Shown: positions 17,915 through 28,044 of the stretch, in pieces | Numbering within the stretch: the first letter of the stretch is position 1 | Layout of the letters: every line of letters starts with the position of its first letter | Source of the DNA: Pseudomonas gozinkensis | GTDB lineage: Bacteria > Pseudomonadota > Gammaproteobacteria > Pseudomonadales > Pseudomonadaceae | Length of the DNA: 64,000 nt | Reading direction: 5' to 3' | Assembly: GCF_014863585.1 (NCBI RefSeq) | Contig: NZ_CP062253.1 | Span: 5,455,001 to 5,519,000, forward strand | Program-made: the position numbers and the translations under genes | The notes under the pieces: model-generated | What the model was told of the DNA's origin: nothing | The model's input: only the letters and a program-made list of their open reading frames with translations | Database searches by the model: none

Positions 17915-18007
17915 CTGTGGGAGCGTGGCTTGCCCGCGATAGCGTCGGGTCAGATTCCAATGACGGTGACTGACACGACGCCTTCGCGGGCAAGCCCGCT
18001 CCCACAG
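17915..18007. repeat. REPIN (inverted pair of Pseudomonas REP sequences)
   Basis: The left arm (17915-17947, starting CTGTGGGAGCG) and the right arm (17976-18007, ending CGCTCCCACAG) are near-perfect inverted copies of a REP sequence around a spacer of about 29 bp. Such pairs are spread by RAYT transposases in pseudomonads. No RAYT gene is in the window. Confidence 0.88.
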
Positions 18008-18026
18008 GGCTTGGGGTTACCCGGAA

Positions 18027-18584
18027 TTACATGCCTTTGACGGCGAAGATCCCGTTGGCGTTGCGCCAGTAGCCTTTGTAGTCCATGCCGTAACCGAAGA
18101 TGTAACGGTCGATGCACGGCAGACCGACGAAGTCGGCTTTCAGGTCAGGACGGGCCTTGCGGTCGTGATCCTTGTCGATCAGCACGGCGGTGTGTACTTT
18201 GCGCGCGCCGGCGTGACGGCAGAAGTCGATGATCGCGCCCAGGGTGTGACCTTCGTCGAGGATGTCGTCGATGATCAGCACGTCGCGGTCGATGAACGAG
18301 ACTTCCGGCTTGGCTTTCCAGAACAGGTCGCCGCCGCTGGTTTCGTTGCGATAGCGGGTGGCGTGCAGGTAGGACGCTTCCAGCGGGAACTGCAGATGGG
18401 TCAGCAGTTTGCCGGAGAAGATCAGACCGCCGTTCATCACGCAGAACACCACCGGATTGCTGTCGGCCAGTTGTTCGTTGATTTGTGCACCGACGCGGGC
18501 AATGGCTGCCTCGACTTCAGCTTCGGTGTACAGGCAGTCAGCCTCTCGCATGATTTGACGGATATGCTCGAGATCAGCGGACAT
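18027..18584 (-). CDS. hpt: Hypoxanthine-guanine phosphoribosyltransferase
   Basis: This 185-residue salvage enzyme joins hypoxanthine or guanine to PRPP to give IMP or GMP. The PRPP-binding motif VLIIDDILDEGHTLG is at 102-116. The start at 18584 (MSADLEH) is chosen because TTGGAGAG lies 5-10 nt upstream; the frame continues 24 codons further back. It is divergent from upp, so the purine and pyrimidine salvage genes share a 165-bp control region containing two palindromes. Confidence 0.93.
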   Translation of the reverse strand: MSADLEHIRQIMREADCLYTEAEVEAAIARVGAQINEQLADSNPVVFCVMNGGLIFSGKLLTHLQFPLEASYLHATRYRNETSGGDLFWKAKPEVSFIDRDVLIIDDILDEGHTLGAIIDFCRHAGARKVHTAVLIDKDHDRKARPDLKADFVGLPCIDRYIFGYGMDYKGYWRNANGIFAVKGM

Positions 18585-18675
18585 GGCGCTCTCCAAGGGG
18601 GGTCTGTTTCGGAAAAGCGGGCAAAGGTACGCATCCCGCACGGCCGAATCAAGCATTTGTGGACTAACGTACTGT

Positions 18676-18713
18676 ATGTCCTATAGGACATCACCCTCGG
18701 ATAGATTAATCTA
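18676..18713. promoter_or_regulatory. Two palindromes in the hpt/upp divergent region
   Basis: ATGTCCTATAGGACAT (18676-18691) is a perfect 16-bp palindrome and TAGATTAATCTA (18702-18713) a perfect 12-bp one. They lie between the divergent salvage genes, about 40-75 bp before the upp start. Their sizes suit dimeric regulators. No regulator can be named. Confidence 0.45.
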
Positions 18714-18749
18714 GGCCGGTTTTTTTGCCCGCCGCCGGAGCCTTTCCCC

Positions 18750-19388
18750 ATGTCCATCCAAGAGATCCGCCATCCGCTGATCCGTCACAAACTTGGCCTT
18801 ATGCGCCGTGCAGACATCAGCACCAAGAATTTCCGCGAGCTCGCTCAGGAAGTCGGTGCGCTGTTGACCTATGAAGCTACCAAAGACCTGCCGCTGGAAA
18901 CCTACGACATCGAAGGTTGGTGCGGCACCGTGTCGGTCGAGAAAATCGCCGGCAAGAAGATTACCGTCGTGCCGATCCTGCGTGCCGGTATCGGCATGCT
19001 CGAAGGCGTGCTGAGCCTGATCCCGGGCGCCAAGGTCAGCGCCGTCGGCGTTGCCCGTAACGAAGAAACCCTGCAGGCCCACACCTATCTGGAAAAACTG
19101 GTTCCGGAAATCGACGAACGCCTGGCGATGATCATCGACCCGATGCTCGCTACCGGCAGCTCCATGGTTGCGACCATCGACCTGCTGAAGAAGGCCGGCT
19201 GCAAGGACATCCGCGCGATGGTGCTGGTGGCCGCGCCGGAAGGCATTGCCGCTGTCGAGAAAGCTCACCCGGACGTGATCATCTACACCGCGTCCATCGA
19301 TCAGAAACTCAACGAGCACGGTTACATCATTCCTGGGCTTGGCGATGCCGGTGACAAGATCTTCGGCACCAAGCAGAAGGACGCGTAA
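18750..19388 (+). CDS. upp: Uracil phosphoribosyltransferase
   Basis: This 212-residue enzyme converts uracil and PRPP to UMP. The PRPP-binding loop DPMLATGSS is at 130-138 and the uracil-binding C-terminal region [17 protein letters not shown] is intact. Length is standard. It forms an operon with uraA, which starts 2 bases after the upp stop, so uptake and activation of uracil are co-expressed. A stretch of T residues (GGTTTTTTT at 18718-18726) lies 24 bases before the start. Confidence 0.96.
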   Translation: MSIQEIRHPLIRHKLGLMRRADISTKNFRELAQEVGALLTYEATKDLPLETYDIEGWCGTVSVEKIAGKKITVVPILRAGIGMLEGVLSLIPGAKVSAVGVARNEETLQAHTYLEKLVPEIDERLAMIIDPMLATGSSMVATIDLLKKAGCKDIRAMVLVAAPEGIAAVEKAHPDVIIYTASIDQKLNEHGYIIPGLGDAGDKIFGTKQKDA

Positions 19389-19390
19389 CC

Positions 19391-20665
19391 ATGCAGCAAG
19401 AGTTCAACGATCCGCTCTGGCGCACGGTGCTGTCCGGCGCACAGATGCTGTTCGTGGCTTTCGGCGCCCTGGTGCTGATGCCGCTGATCACGGGCCTGGA
19501 CCCGAACGTGGCACTGTTTACCGCGGGTCTGGGGACGATTCTGTTCCAGATCGTCACCGGGCGTCAGGTGCCGGTGTTCCTGGCGTCGAGCTTTGCCTTC
19601 ATCACTCCGATCATTCTCGCCAAGGGTCAGTTCGGCCTCGCCGCGACCATGGGCGGCGTGATGGCGGCCGGTTTCGTCTACACCTTCCTGGGCCTTGCCG
19701 TGAAGATCAAAGGCACCGGGTTCATTGACCGTCTGCTGCCGCCGGTGGTGATCGGTCCGGTGATCATCTCCATCGGCCTGGCCATGGCGCCGATTGCCGC
19801 GAACATGGCGATGGGCAAGGCCGGTGACGGTTCGGAGCTGATCCATTACCAGACCGCCATGATGATCTCGATGCCGGCGCTGCTGACCACGTTGATCGTG
19901 GCGGTGTTCGGCAAAGGCATCTTCCGTCTGGTGCCGATCATTTCCGGCGTGCTGGTGGGTTTCGCCATGTCCTTCTATTTCGGTGTCGTCGACACCGCGA
20001 AGATTGCGGCGGCCCCATGGTTTGCACTTCCTCATTTCACCGCGCCGGAGTTCAATTGGCAGGCGATCCTGTTCATCGTCCCGGTGGCGCTGGCCCCGGC
20101 CATCGAACACATCGGCGGCGTGATTGCCGTCGGCAGCGTGACCGGTCGCGACTACCTGAAGAAGCCGGGCCTGCATCGCACTCTGCTCGGTGACGGTATC
20201 GCCACCACGGCAGCCGGCCTGTTCGGCGGCCCGCCCAACACGACCTACGCGGAAGTGACTGGCGCGGTGATGCTGACCAAGAACTACAACCCGAAAATCA
20301 TGACCTGGGCGGCGATCTTCGCCATCACCCTGGCGTTCATCGGCAAGTTCGGCGCCCTGCTGCAAAGCATTCCGGTGCCGGTGATGGGCGGGATTCTGTG
20401 CCTGTTGTTCGGTTCGATCGCAGCGGTGGGGATGAACACCCTGATCCGCCACAAGATCGACCTGGGCGAGGCGCGCAATCTGGTGATCGTTTCGGTGACC
20501 CTGGTCTTCGGCATCGGCGGTGTGCTGGTCGGCACCGGCACAGGTCCGGATGACTTCGGCCTCAAAGGCATCGCGCTGTGCGCGGTGGTGGCGATTGCGC
20601 TGAACCTGATCCTGCCGGGCAACGACAGCTGGAAACACAAGAAGGCGGATGAGCCGCTGATCTAA
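19391..20665 (+). CDS. uraA: Uracil permease (NCS2 family)
   Basis: This 424-residue inner-membrane protein is a uracil:H+ symporter of the nucleobase-ascorbate (NCS2) family. About 14 hydrophobic segments are visible. The family motif with the substrate-contacting glutamate is in PAIEHIGGVIAVG (about 237-249), and the second conserved site is in PPNTTYAEVTGAV (about 281-293). It directly follows upp. A long repeat after the stop probably ends the transcript. In P. aeruginosa PAO1 the cupE fimbrial genes lie between uraA and hemH; here that interval is only a repeat. Confidence 0.93.
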   Translation: MQQEFNDPLWRTVLSGAQMLFVAFGALVLMPLITGLDPNVALFTAGLGTILFQIVTGRQVPVFLASSFAFITPIILAKGQFGLAATMGGVMAAGFVYTFLGLAVKIKGTGFIDRLLPPVVIGPVIISIGLAMAPIAANMAMGKAGDGSELIHYQTAMMISMPALLTTLIVAVFGKGIFRLVPIISGVLVGFAMSFYFGVVDTAKIAAAPWFALPHFTAPEFNWQAILFIVPVALAPAIEHIGGVIAVGSVTGRDYLKKPGLHRTLLGDGIATTAAGLFGGPPNTTYAEVTGAVMLTKNYNPKIMTWAAIFAITLAFIGKFGALLQSIPVPVMGGILCLLFGSIAAVGMNTLIRHKIDLGEARNLVIVSVTLVFGIGGVLVGTGTGPDDFGLKGIALCAVVAIALNLILPGNDSWKHKKADEPLI

Positions 20666-20670
20666 CGACG

Positions 20671-20796
20671 GATCGTTCCCACGCTCATCGTCATGATCGT
20701 TCCCACGCTCCGCGTGGGAATGCAGCCAGTGACGCTCCGCCTCACTGGACGCGGAGCGTCCCCAGAGGCATTCCCACGCAGAGCGTGGGAACGATC
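20671..20796. repeat. Large imperfect inverted repeat between uraA and hemH
   Basis: The core GATCGTTCCCACGCT occurs at 20671 and again at 20695. Its inverted copy (AGCGTGGGAACGATC) closes the element at 20796. Inside are further small hairpins (CACGCTCCGCGTG; GGACGCGGAGCGTCC). This is a known kind of Pseudomonas intergenic repeat and would form a long cruciform or an RNA stem between the convergent uraA and hemH genes. Confidence 0.8.
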
Positions 20797-20811
20797 AATC
20801 ATCGACGATCA

Positions 20812-21837
20812 TCAAAGGGCCAGTGGCGCCCGTTCACACAACGTTGCCAACGCCTTCGCCCATTGCGGGTCATCGTTCAGGCACGGCACCAGCACCAGCT
20901 CCTCTCCCCCCGCCTCGCGGAACTGCTCCTTGCCGCGATCGCCGATCTCTTCCAGGGTCTCGATGCAATCGGCAACGAACGCCGGGCACATCACCAGAAT
21001 CTTCTTCACGCCGCTCTTGGCCAGTTCATCCAGCCGCGCTTCGGTGTAGGGCTCGATCCACTTCGCCCGACCCAGCCGCGACTGAAACGACACCGACCAC
21101 TTGCCGTCCGGCAGCCCCATGCGCTCAGCGAACAATGCCGCCGTGCGCAGGCATTGCGCGCGATAACAGGTGGCCAACACTGCGGGCGAAGCATTCTTGC
21201 AGCAATCGGCATTCTTGAAGCAATGATTGCCGGTCGGATCGAGTTTGGTCAGGTGCCGCTCCGGCAGGCCATGGAAGCTCAGCAGCAAGTGATCATAATC
21301 CTGCTGCAAATGCGGTCTGGCGCTCGCCACCAGAGCGTCAAGGTATTCCGGCTGATCGTAGAACGGCTGCAGGATTGATAGCTGCACATCAAGTTTCTTC
21401 TCGCGCACGACCCTTCTGGCTTCCTGAATCACCGTGGTCGTGGTGCTGTCGGCGAACTGTGGATAAAGCGGCGCGAGGGTGATGCGTTTATGCCCCGCCG
21501 CGACCAGCTTCAACAGACTTGTCTCGATCGACGGCTCGCCGTAACGCATGGCCAGCTCAACCGGGCCGTGAGTCCACTGCGCCTTCATCTGCTGTTGCAG
21601 GCGACGACTGAGCACCACCAGCGGCGAACCCTCGTCCCACCAGATCGAGGCATAGGCATGGGCCGACTGCTCGGGTCGCTTGATCAGGATCAGCGACACC
21701 AGCAGACGCCGCACCGGCCACGGCAGGTCGATCACGTACGGGTCCATCAGGAATTGATTGAGGTAGCTGCGCACGTCGGCCACCGAAGTGGAGGCCGGCG
21801 AACCCAGGTTGACCAGAAGCAAGGCGTGATCGGTCAT
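20812..21837 (-). CDS. hemH: Ferrochelatase
   Basis: This 341-residue enzyme inserts Fe2+ into protoporphyrin IX, the last step of haem synthesis. The active-site SFHGLP is at 187-192 with the metal-site His189. A cysteine-rich insert follows (C206, C212, C213, C224, C229), resembling the [2Fe-2S] cluster region of some bacterial ferrochelatases. The start at 21837 ([10 protein letters not shown]) has AGGAC upstream; the frame extends 38 codons further without similarity. It lies 13 bases downstream of the TIGR01777 gene on the same strand. Confidence 0.95.
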   Translation of the reverse strand: MTDHALLLVNLGSPASTSVADVRSYLNQFLMDPYVIDLPWPVRRLLVSLILIKRPEQSAHAYASIWWDEGSPLVVLSRRLQQQMKAQWTHGPVELAMRYGEPSIETSLLKLVAAGHKRITLAPLYPQFADSTTTTVIQEARRVVREKKLDVQLSILQPFYDQPEYLDALVASARPHLQQDYDHLLLSFHGLPERHLTKLDPTGNHCFKNADCCKNASPAVLATCYRAQCLRTAALFAERMGLPDGKWSVSFQSRLGRAKWIEPYTEARLDELAKSGVKKILVMCPAFVADCIETLEEIGDRGKEQFREAGGEELVLVPCLNDDPQWAKALATLCERAPLAL

Positions 21838-21850
21838 GCAACGTCCTATT

Positions 21851-22753
21851 TCAGAGGCGGCTGGAAAGATCGTCCAGGGCCGCGCGTAAATCCGTGAACC
21901 GGAAAGTGAATCCCGCTTCCAGCAAGCGTTTCGGCGTGGCCCGTTGGCCACCCAGCAACAGCAATGACATCTCGCCGAGCCCGACCTTCAACGCCAGGGC
22001 CGGCATCGGCATGAACGCCGGGCGGTGCAGCACGCTGCCCAGCGTCTTGGCGAATTCGCGATTGCGCACAGGTTTCGGCGCGCACGCATTATAAGGACCG
22101 CTCGCCTGATTGCGGTGCAGAAGAAAATCAATCAGGGCAATTTGGTCATCGATATGAATCCACGGCATCCACTGCCGACCGTTGCCCAAAGGCCCGCCCA
22201 GCCCGAGCTTGAACGGCAGCAGCAGGCGCGACAAAAAGCCGCCCTCGGCCGACAGCACCAGGCCTGTGCGCACCAGCACCACGCGAATATCCATCGCTTC
22301 GGCGCGTTGCGCGGTTTCCTCCCAGGCGATGCACAACTGGCTGGCGAAATCGTCGATCACCGGCGGCGAGTCTTCGGTCAACTCGCGCTCGCCGCCGTCA
22401 CCGTACCAACCCACGGCCGAGCCCGAGATCAGCAGCGACGGTTTCTGCCCGCGTTTCTCCAGCCACGCCAGCAACGACTCGGTCAGCGTGATCCGGCTGC
22501 TCCACAACAATGCCTTGCGCCGATGAGTCCACGGCCGGTCGGCGATCGGCGCGCCGGCGAGGTTGACGATCACGTCGACCGGTTCGTCGCCAAGGTCCTC
22601 CAGACGCGCAATGCCACGCATCTGGGCGCCACAGATTTTTGCGACTTTCTCCGGACGACGACTCCAGACGGTCAGGCGATGACCTTGCCCGGACCAGAGC
22701 CGGCAAAGCTGACGTCCGATCAATCCAGTACCGCCGGTCAGCAATATGTGCAT
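21851..22753 (-). CDS. TIGR01777 family NAD(P)-dependent epimerase-like protein (YfcH/SDR39U1)
   Basis: The 300-residue protein is an atypical short-chain dehydrogenase. The nucleotide-binding GGTGLIGR is at 7-14, with the family features SGSAVGWYG and a C-terminal DUF1731 segment ending in LRAALDDL. Its reaction is unknown. It probably forms an operon with hemH. It is divergent from the FAD oxidoreductase gene whose promoter carries a TGTACA operator, so its own promoter lies in the same 200-bp gap. Confidence 0.9.
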   Translation of the reverse strand: MHILLTGGTGLIGRQLCRLWSGQGHRLTVWSRRPEKVAKICGAQMRGIARLEDLGDEPVDVIVNLAGAPIADRPWTHRRKALLWSSRITLTESLLAWLEKRGQKPSLLISGSAVGWYGDGGERELTEDSPPVIDDFASQLCIAWEETAQRAEAMDIRVVLVRTGLVLSAEGGFLSRLLLPFKLGLGGPLGNGRQWMPWIHIDDQIALIDFLLHRNQASGPYNACAPKPVRNREFAKTLGSVLHRPAFMPMPALALKVGLGEMSLLLLGGQRATPKRLLEAGFTFRFTDLRAALDDLSSRL

Positions 22754-22848
22754 GACATCTTCCTCGCGTGGCGTTTTACCTCGATCACTAGTCTATTTTT
22801 ATAAACAGGGATCTTTTCTATCGGGCAGGCTCTATTGTTTAACCATAG

Positions 22849-24149
<1,301 letters not shown>

Positions 24150-24163
24150 AAACCTCAAAAACT

Positions 24164-24237
24164 TGTACAAACAATTTGACTTGTACATCTTTGAATCTAT
24201 GCTGAAAGAATGTTGTACAGACCTATTCGTCTGTACA
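24164..24237 (+). promoter_or_regulatory. Promoter of the photolyase operon flanked by two LitR-type operators
   Basis: Two perfect copies of TGTACA-N12-TGTACA are present: 24164-24187 and 24214-24237. Between and over them lies a predicted sigma70 promoter: TTGACT (24176-24181), 16-bp spacer, TATGCT (24198-24203). The first operator covers the -35, the second lies just past the expected start point. The same spaced repeat has been described for class II LitR regulators of P. putida. The operon itself encodes a LitR-like protein, so autoregulated repression is the simplest reading. Confidence 0.78.
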
Positions 24238-24259
24238 GGTTCAGATTCGAGGTTGCTGC

Positions 24260-25222
24260 ATGTCCGACTTATCGACGTCCCTGCCCAAAATCGCCATCAG
24301 CGCCTGCCTGATGGGCGCCGAGGTGCGCTACAACGGTGGCCACAAGGAATCGCGGCTGTGCAGTCGTACCCTGGCGGAGCATTTCGAATTCGTTCCGGTG
24401 TGTCCCGAAGTAGCGATCGGTCTGGGGATTCCTCGTGAACCGATCCGTCTGGTGGGTGACCCGAACAAGCCTGAGGCGGTCGGCACCGTCAACCCATCGA
24501 TCAATGTCACTGATCCACTGGCCGCCTACGGCGAAAAAATGGCTGCAGAACTCAACGATATCTGCGGCTACATCTTCATGCAGCAGTCGCCGTCGTGCGG
24601 TCTGGAGCGGGTCAAGGTCTATCACGCCAACGGCGCACCGGTGAATGGTGGCGGACGTGGCATCTACGCCGAAGCATTCTGCGCACGGCATCCGGATCTG
24701 CCGGTGGAAGAAGCGGGCCGCCTGAACGATCCCGTACTGCGGGAAAATTTCATCACCCGTGTACTCGCCTACAGCGAATGGCAACAAGTGCTCAAGCACG
24801 GCCTGAGCCGTCGGGTGCTCACCGAATTCCACTCCCGCTACAAATATCTGCTGATGGCCCACAACCCGGTGCAATACAAGGCGCTGGGCAATCTGCTGGG
24901 CAACATGGGCCAGACCGACCCGGTCGAGCTGGGCCCGCGCTATTTCAGCGAATTGATGGCGGCGCTGAAAAAATGCGCCACCCGCCGCACCCACAGCAAT
25001 GTCCTGCAGCACATCAGTGGTTACCTGAAACAGGTCATCACCCCCGAAGACAAACAGGAAGTGCAGCACATCATCGGCCAGTACCGTCACGGCATCGTGC
25101 CGCTGGTGGTCCCGCTGACGCTGCTCAAGCACCACTTTCGCCTCCACCCGGATCCCTACATTGCGCAGCAGGTGTACTTGCAGCCGCATCCGGAAAACCT
25201 CAGCCTGCGAAACGCCATTTGA
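24260..25222 (+). CDS. DUF523 and DUF1722 domain-containing protein
   Basis: The 320-residue, two-domain protein begins with DUF523 (about 10-150), which keeps three cysteines in place: C16 (SACLMG), C48 (VCPE) and C113 (SPSCG). In the DUF523 member TudS these hold a [4Fe-4S] cluster used to desulfurate thiouracil. DUF1722 (about 190-310) is the YbgA domain, whose gene is next to phrB in E. coli. The pairing with photolyase suggests a role in repair or modification of damaged or thiolated bases. That role is inferred. It is the first gene of the operon; its stop overlaps the next ATG (ATGA-type, TGATG). Confidence 0.88.
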   Translation: MSDLSTSLPKIAISACLMGAEVRYNGGHKESRLCSRTLAEHFEFVPVCPEVAIGLGIPREPIRLVGDPNKPEAVGTVNPSINVTDPLAAYGEKMAAELNDICGYIFMQQSPSCGLERVKVYHANGAPVNGGGRGIYAEAFCARHPDLPVEEAGRLNDPVLRENFITRVLAYSEWQQVLKHGLSRRVLTEFHSRYKYLLMAHNPVQYKALGNLLGNMGQTDPVELGPRYFSELMAALKKCATRRTHSNVLQHISGYLKQVITPEDKQEVQHIIGQYRHGIVPLVVPLTLLKHHFRLHPDPYIAQQVYLQPHPENLSLRNAI

Positions 25223-26163
25223 TGAACGACTCACCCGACACCAGCGCCCGTGAAGACCTGGGCGCCGACTTCAAGAAAGCCCTCGACGAAGGTTGGCTGC
25301 CGATCCGTGAAGTCGCGCGGCAAACCGGCGTCAATGCCGTAACGCTACGCGCCTGGGAGCGACGCTACGGGCTGATCGTCCCGCAGCGCACACCCAAGGG
25401 CCATCGCCTGTACAACGCCGAGCATGTGCAACGTATCCAGCACATCCTCACCTGGCTCAACCGCGGCGTTGCGGTCAGCCAGGTCAAACCGTTGCTCGAC
25501 ACGGCGCAGGCCGTCAACGAACCGGTGGAGAACGAATGGTTTGCGCTGCGCCAGGCTGCTTTGATGGCGGTCACGCAACTCAATGAACGCAGCCTCGACG
25601 ACAGCATCAACCAGGCGATGGCGCTGTATCCGCCGCGCACGCTGTGCGAGCAATTGCTGCTGCCGCTGCTGACGGATCTCGAACAACGCTGGCAGGGCCA
25701 GTTCGGTGCGCAGATGGAGCGCGTGTTCTTTTATGCCTGGTTACGCAGCAAATTCGGCGCACGCATCTACCATAACAATCGTCAGTTGCGCACCGCGCCG
25801 CTGCTGCTGGTCAATCAATCGGATCTGCCGCTGGAACCGCATCTGTGGCTCTGCGCCTGGCTGATCAGCAGCGCCGATTGCCCGGTACACGTGTTCGACT
25901 GGCCTCTGCCGCCCGGTGAGCTGGGTTTGGCAACCGATACCCTGCAAGCCCGTGGCGTACTGCTGTATTCCAGCAAAGCCCTGAACCTTGCGCAGCTGCC
26001 GAAACTTTTGAATGGCGTCAGCTGCCCAAAACTGATTGCCGGACCAACGGTGTGCATCCACCACGCCGAGTTGTCCGTAAAAACCTGCGAACTCGCTGAT
26101 CTGTTCCTGGCCGAAGATCCCCTGTCGGCGCATCGGGTACTCGTTCAGCGTGGGTTGATTTAA
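25222..26163 (+). CDS. MerR-family transcriptional regulator (class II LitR/PplR-like)
   Basis: The 313-residue protein has an N-terminal MerR helix-turn-helix (about 27-95; TLRAWERRYGL at 41-51). A long C-terminal region with the B12-binding-domain fold pattern of CarH/LitR regulators follows. The cobalamin histidine motif (DXHXXG) is missing, as in the class II LitR proteins of P. putida, which take their light signal from a separate LOV protein. No LOV gene lies in this window. The start is inside the stop of the previous gene. TGTACA-N12-TGTACA sites at the operon promoter are its likely targets, making it autoregulated. Confidence 0.83.
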   Translation: MNDSPDTSAREDLGADFKKALDEGWLPIREVARQTGVNAVTLRAWERRYGLIVPQRTPKGHRLYNAEHVQRIQHILTWLNRGVAVSQVKPLLDTAQAVNEPVENEWFALRQAALMAVTQLNERSLDDSINQAMALYPPRTLCEQLLLPLLTDLEQRWQGQFGAQMERVFFYAWLRSKFGARIYHNNRQLRTAPLLLVNQSDLPLEPHLWLCAWLISSADCPVHVFDWPLPPGELGLATDTLQARGVLLYSSKALNLAQLPKLLNGVSCPKLIAGPTVCIHHAELSVKTCELADLFLAEDPLSAHRVLVQRGLI

Positions 26164-26183
26164 TGATTCAGACAGAGACCGAC

Positions 26184-27629
26184 ATGCAATTGATCTGGCT
26201 GCGCAGTGACCTGCGCCAACATGACAACACCGCCCTCGCGGCCGCCGCCGAGCGTGGCCCGACCGTGGCCGTGTACCTGTTGAGCCCGCAGCAATGGCAG
26301 GAACATGACGACGCGCCCTGCAAGATCGATTTCTGGCTGCGCAATCTGCGTGAATTGAACAAAAGCCTCGGCGACCTGAATATCCCGCTCTTGATCCGCA
26401 CCGCTGCGCGTTGGGACGAGGCACCGACGGTGCTGCTCGAACTGTGCCGGCAACTGAAGATCGAGGCGGTTCACGTCAACGAGGAATACGGCATCAACGA
26501 AAGCCGTCGCGATGCCGCCGTTGCCGAGGCCTTGCAGGCGGCAGGCATAACCTTCCACAGCTACCTCGACCAATTGCTGTTCAAGCCCGGCAGCGTACTG
26601 ACCCGAACCGACACTTACTTTCAGGTGTTCAGCCAGTTCCGCAAGGTCTGCTACGAGCGCCTGCACCGCTCGATGCCGTCACTGAAACAAGCACCGGGCA
26701 AACAGTCAGCGCTGAATATCGACAGCGATCCCGTCCCAGCAGCCATCGAAGGATTCCCGACACCCGGCGAATCCCTGCGCGCCCTGTGGCCCGCCGGTGA
26801 AGCCGAAGCCCGACGTCGCCTCGACACGTTCGCCGATGCGCAGATCGACTACTACAAAAGCGAACGCGACTTCCCGGCCAAACCCGGCACCAGCCAGCTC
26901 TCGGCCTATCTGGCCGCCGGTGTGATCTCGCCGCGCCAATGCCTGCACGCTGCCCTGCAAAGCAATCAGGGCGAGTTCGAAAGCGGCAAGGTCGGGGCTG
27001 TCACCTGGATCAACGAGCTGCTGTGGCGCGAGTTCTACAAACACATCCTTGTCGGTTATCCGAGGGTTTCACGACATCGCGCGTTCCGCCCGGAAACCGA
27101 AGCCCTGGCCTGGCGCCACGCCCCGGAGGATCTGACCGCCTGGCAAGAGGCCCGAACCGGCTTGCCGATTATCGATGCCGCCATGCGCCAACTGCTGGAA
27201 ACCGGCTGGATGCACAACCGTCTGCGGATGGTGGTGGCGATGTTTCTGACCAAGAACCTGCTGATCGACTGGCGCGAAGGCGAGCGTTTTTTCATGCGCC
27301 ACCTGATCGACGGCGACCTGGCGGCGAACAATGGCGGCTGGCAGTGGAGTTCATCGACCGGCACCGATTCGGCGCCGTACTTCCGGATCTTCAATCCGGT
27401 CAGCCAGTCGGAAAAATTCGACAGCGAAGGCCTGTTCATCAAGCACTGGTTGCCAGAGCTGGCCGGGCTGAACAAGAAAGAAGTCCACAACCCGTCCAGT
27501 GCCGGCGGGCTGTTCGGTGTGGCGGACTATCCGGCACCGATCGTCAATCTGAGCACCTCCCGGGAACGGGCGCTGGCAGCGTTCAAGAACCTGCCGTCAC
27601 GCGCGTCGCAAGGAGTGAGCGATGAGTGA
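26184..27629 (+). CDS. phrB: CPD photolyase (deoxyribodipyrimidine photo-lyase)
   Basis: This 481-residue flavoenzyme splits UV-induced cyclobutane pyrimidine dimers with blue light. The N-terminal antenna domain starts MQLIWLRSDLR. The C-terminal FAD domain shows WINELLWREFYKHIL, and NNGGWQWSSSTGTD begins at N382, with the Trp residues of the electron path. An ATG at 26163 overlapping the regulator stop (TAATG) would add seven residues; 26184 is chosen because the core fold begins there. The overlap start is a real alternative given the coupled layout of the operon. Confidence 0.94.
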   Translation: MQLIWLRSDLRQHDNTALAAAAERGPTVAVYLLSPQQWQEHDDAPCKIDFWLRNLRELNKSLGDLNIPLLIRTAARWDEAPTVLLELCRQLKIEAVHVNEEYGINESRRDAAVAEALQAAGITFHSYLDQLLFKPGSVLTRTDTYFQVFSQFRKVCYERLHRSMPSLKQAPGKQSALNIDSDPVPAAIEGFPTPGESLRALWPAGEAEARRRLDTFADAQIDYYKSERDFPAKPGTSQLSAYLAAGVISPRQCLHAALQSNQGEFESGKVGAVTWINELLWREFYKHILVGYPRVSRHRAFRPETEALAWRHAPEDLTAWQEARTGLPIIDAAMRQLLETGWMHNRLRMVVAMFLTKNLLIDWREGERFFMRHLIDGDLAANNGGWQWSSSTGTDSAPYFRIFNPVSQSEKFDSEGLFIKHWLPELAGLNKKEVHNPSSAGGLFGVADYPAPIVNLSTSRERALAAFKNLPSRASQGVSDE

Positions 27630-28044
27630 ATTTCTGCGCGGTTTCGCCCAGCGGTTTGCGCAGTTGAACAAAGACAACTTGCGCAACCTGGACGAACTGT
27701 ACAGCGAGAACATTCATTTCACCGATCCACTGCACGAAGTGCAGGGGCTGACGAACCTGCGCGGTTACTTCAGCGAGTTGTACGCCAACGTCAATGAACT
27801 GCGCTTCGATTTTCACGGCTTCGACCAGATCAGCGAAGGCGAAGGCTATTTGCGTTGGGTCATGAGCTATCGCCACCCGCGTCTGAGCGGTGGGCAAGTG
27901 ATCCGTGTCGCCGGCTGCTCGCACCTGCTCTGGCGCGACAAGGTTTACCAGCATCGGGATTACTTCGATGCCGGAGCACTGCTTTATGAACATTTACCCG
28001 TATTGGGTCGGGTGATCGCCTGGCTGAAAAGGAGATTGGGATGA
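27622..28044 (+). CDS. NTF2-like (SnoaL-type) protein
   Basis: The 140-residue protein has the cone-shaped NTF2-like pattern: an N-terminal helix (FAQRFAQLNKDNLRNLDEL), YSENIHFTDPLHEVQG, and later strands with YRHPRLSGGQVIRVAGCSHLL. Members can be small enzymes or binding proteins. The function here is unknown. It overlaps phrB by 8 bases and the SDR gene by 4, so it is translated from the same messenger. An NTF2-like gene beside photolyase is recurrent in light-regulated clusters. Confidence 0.85.
   Translation: MSEFLRGFAQRFAQLNKDNLRNLDELYSENIHFTDPLHEVQGLTNLRGYFSELYANVNELRFDFHGFDQISEGEGYLRWVMSYRHPRLSGGQVIRVAGCSHLLWRDKVYQHRDYFDAGALLYEHLPVLGRVIAWLKRRLG

Noticed and set aside
17915..18007. Possible CRISPR-like repeat or transposon end
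   Set aside because: There is a single inverted pair of REP type, without spacers in series and without a transposase gene.
19322..20638. A 438-codon minus-strand frame
   Set aside because: It is the shadow of uraA, with His/Arg/Asp-rich composition and no motif.
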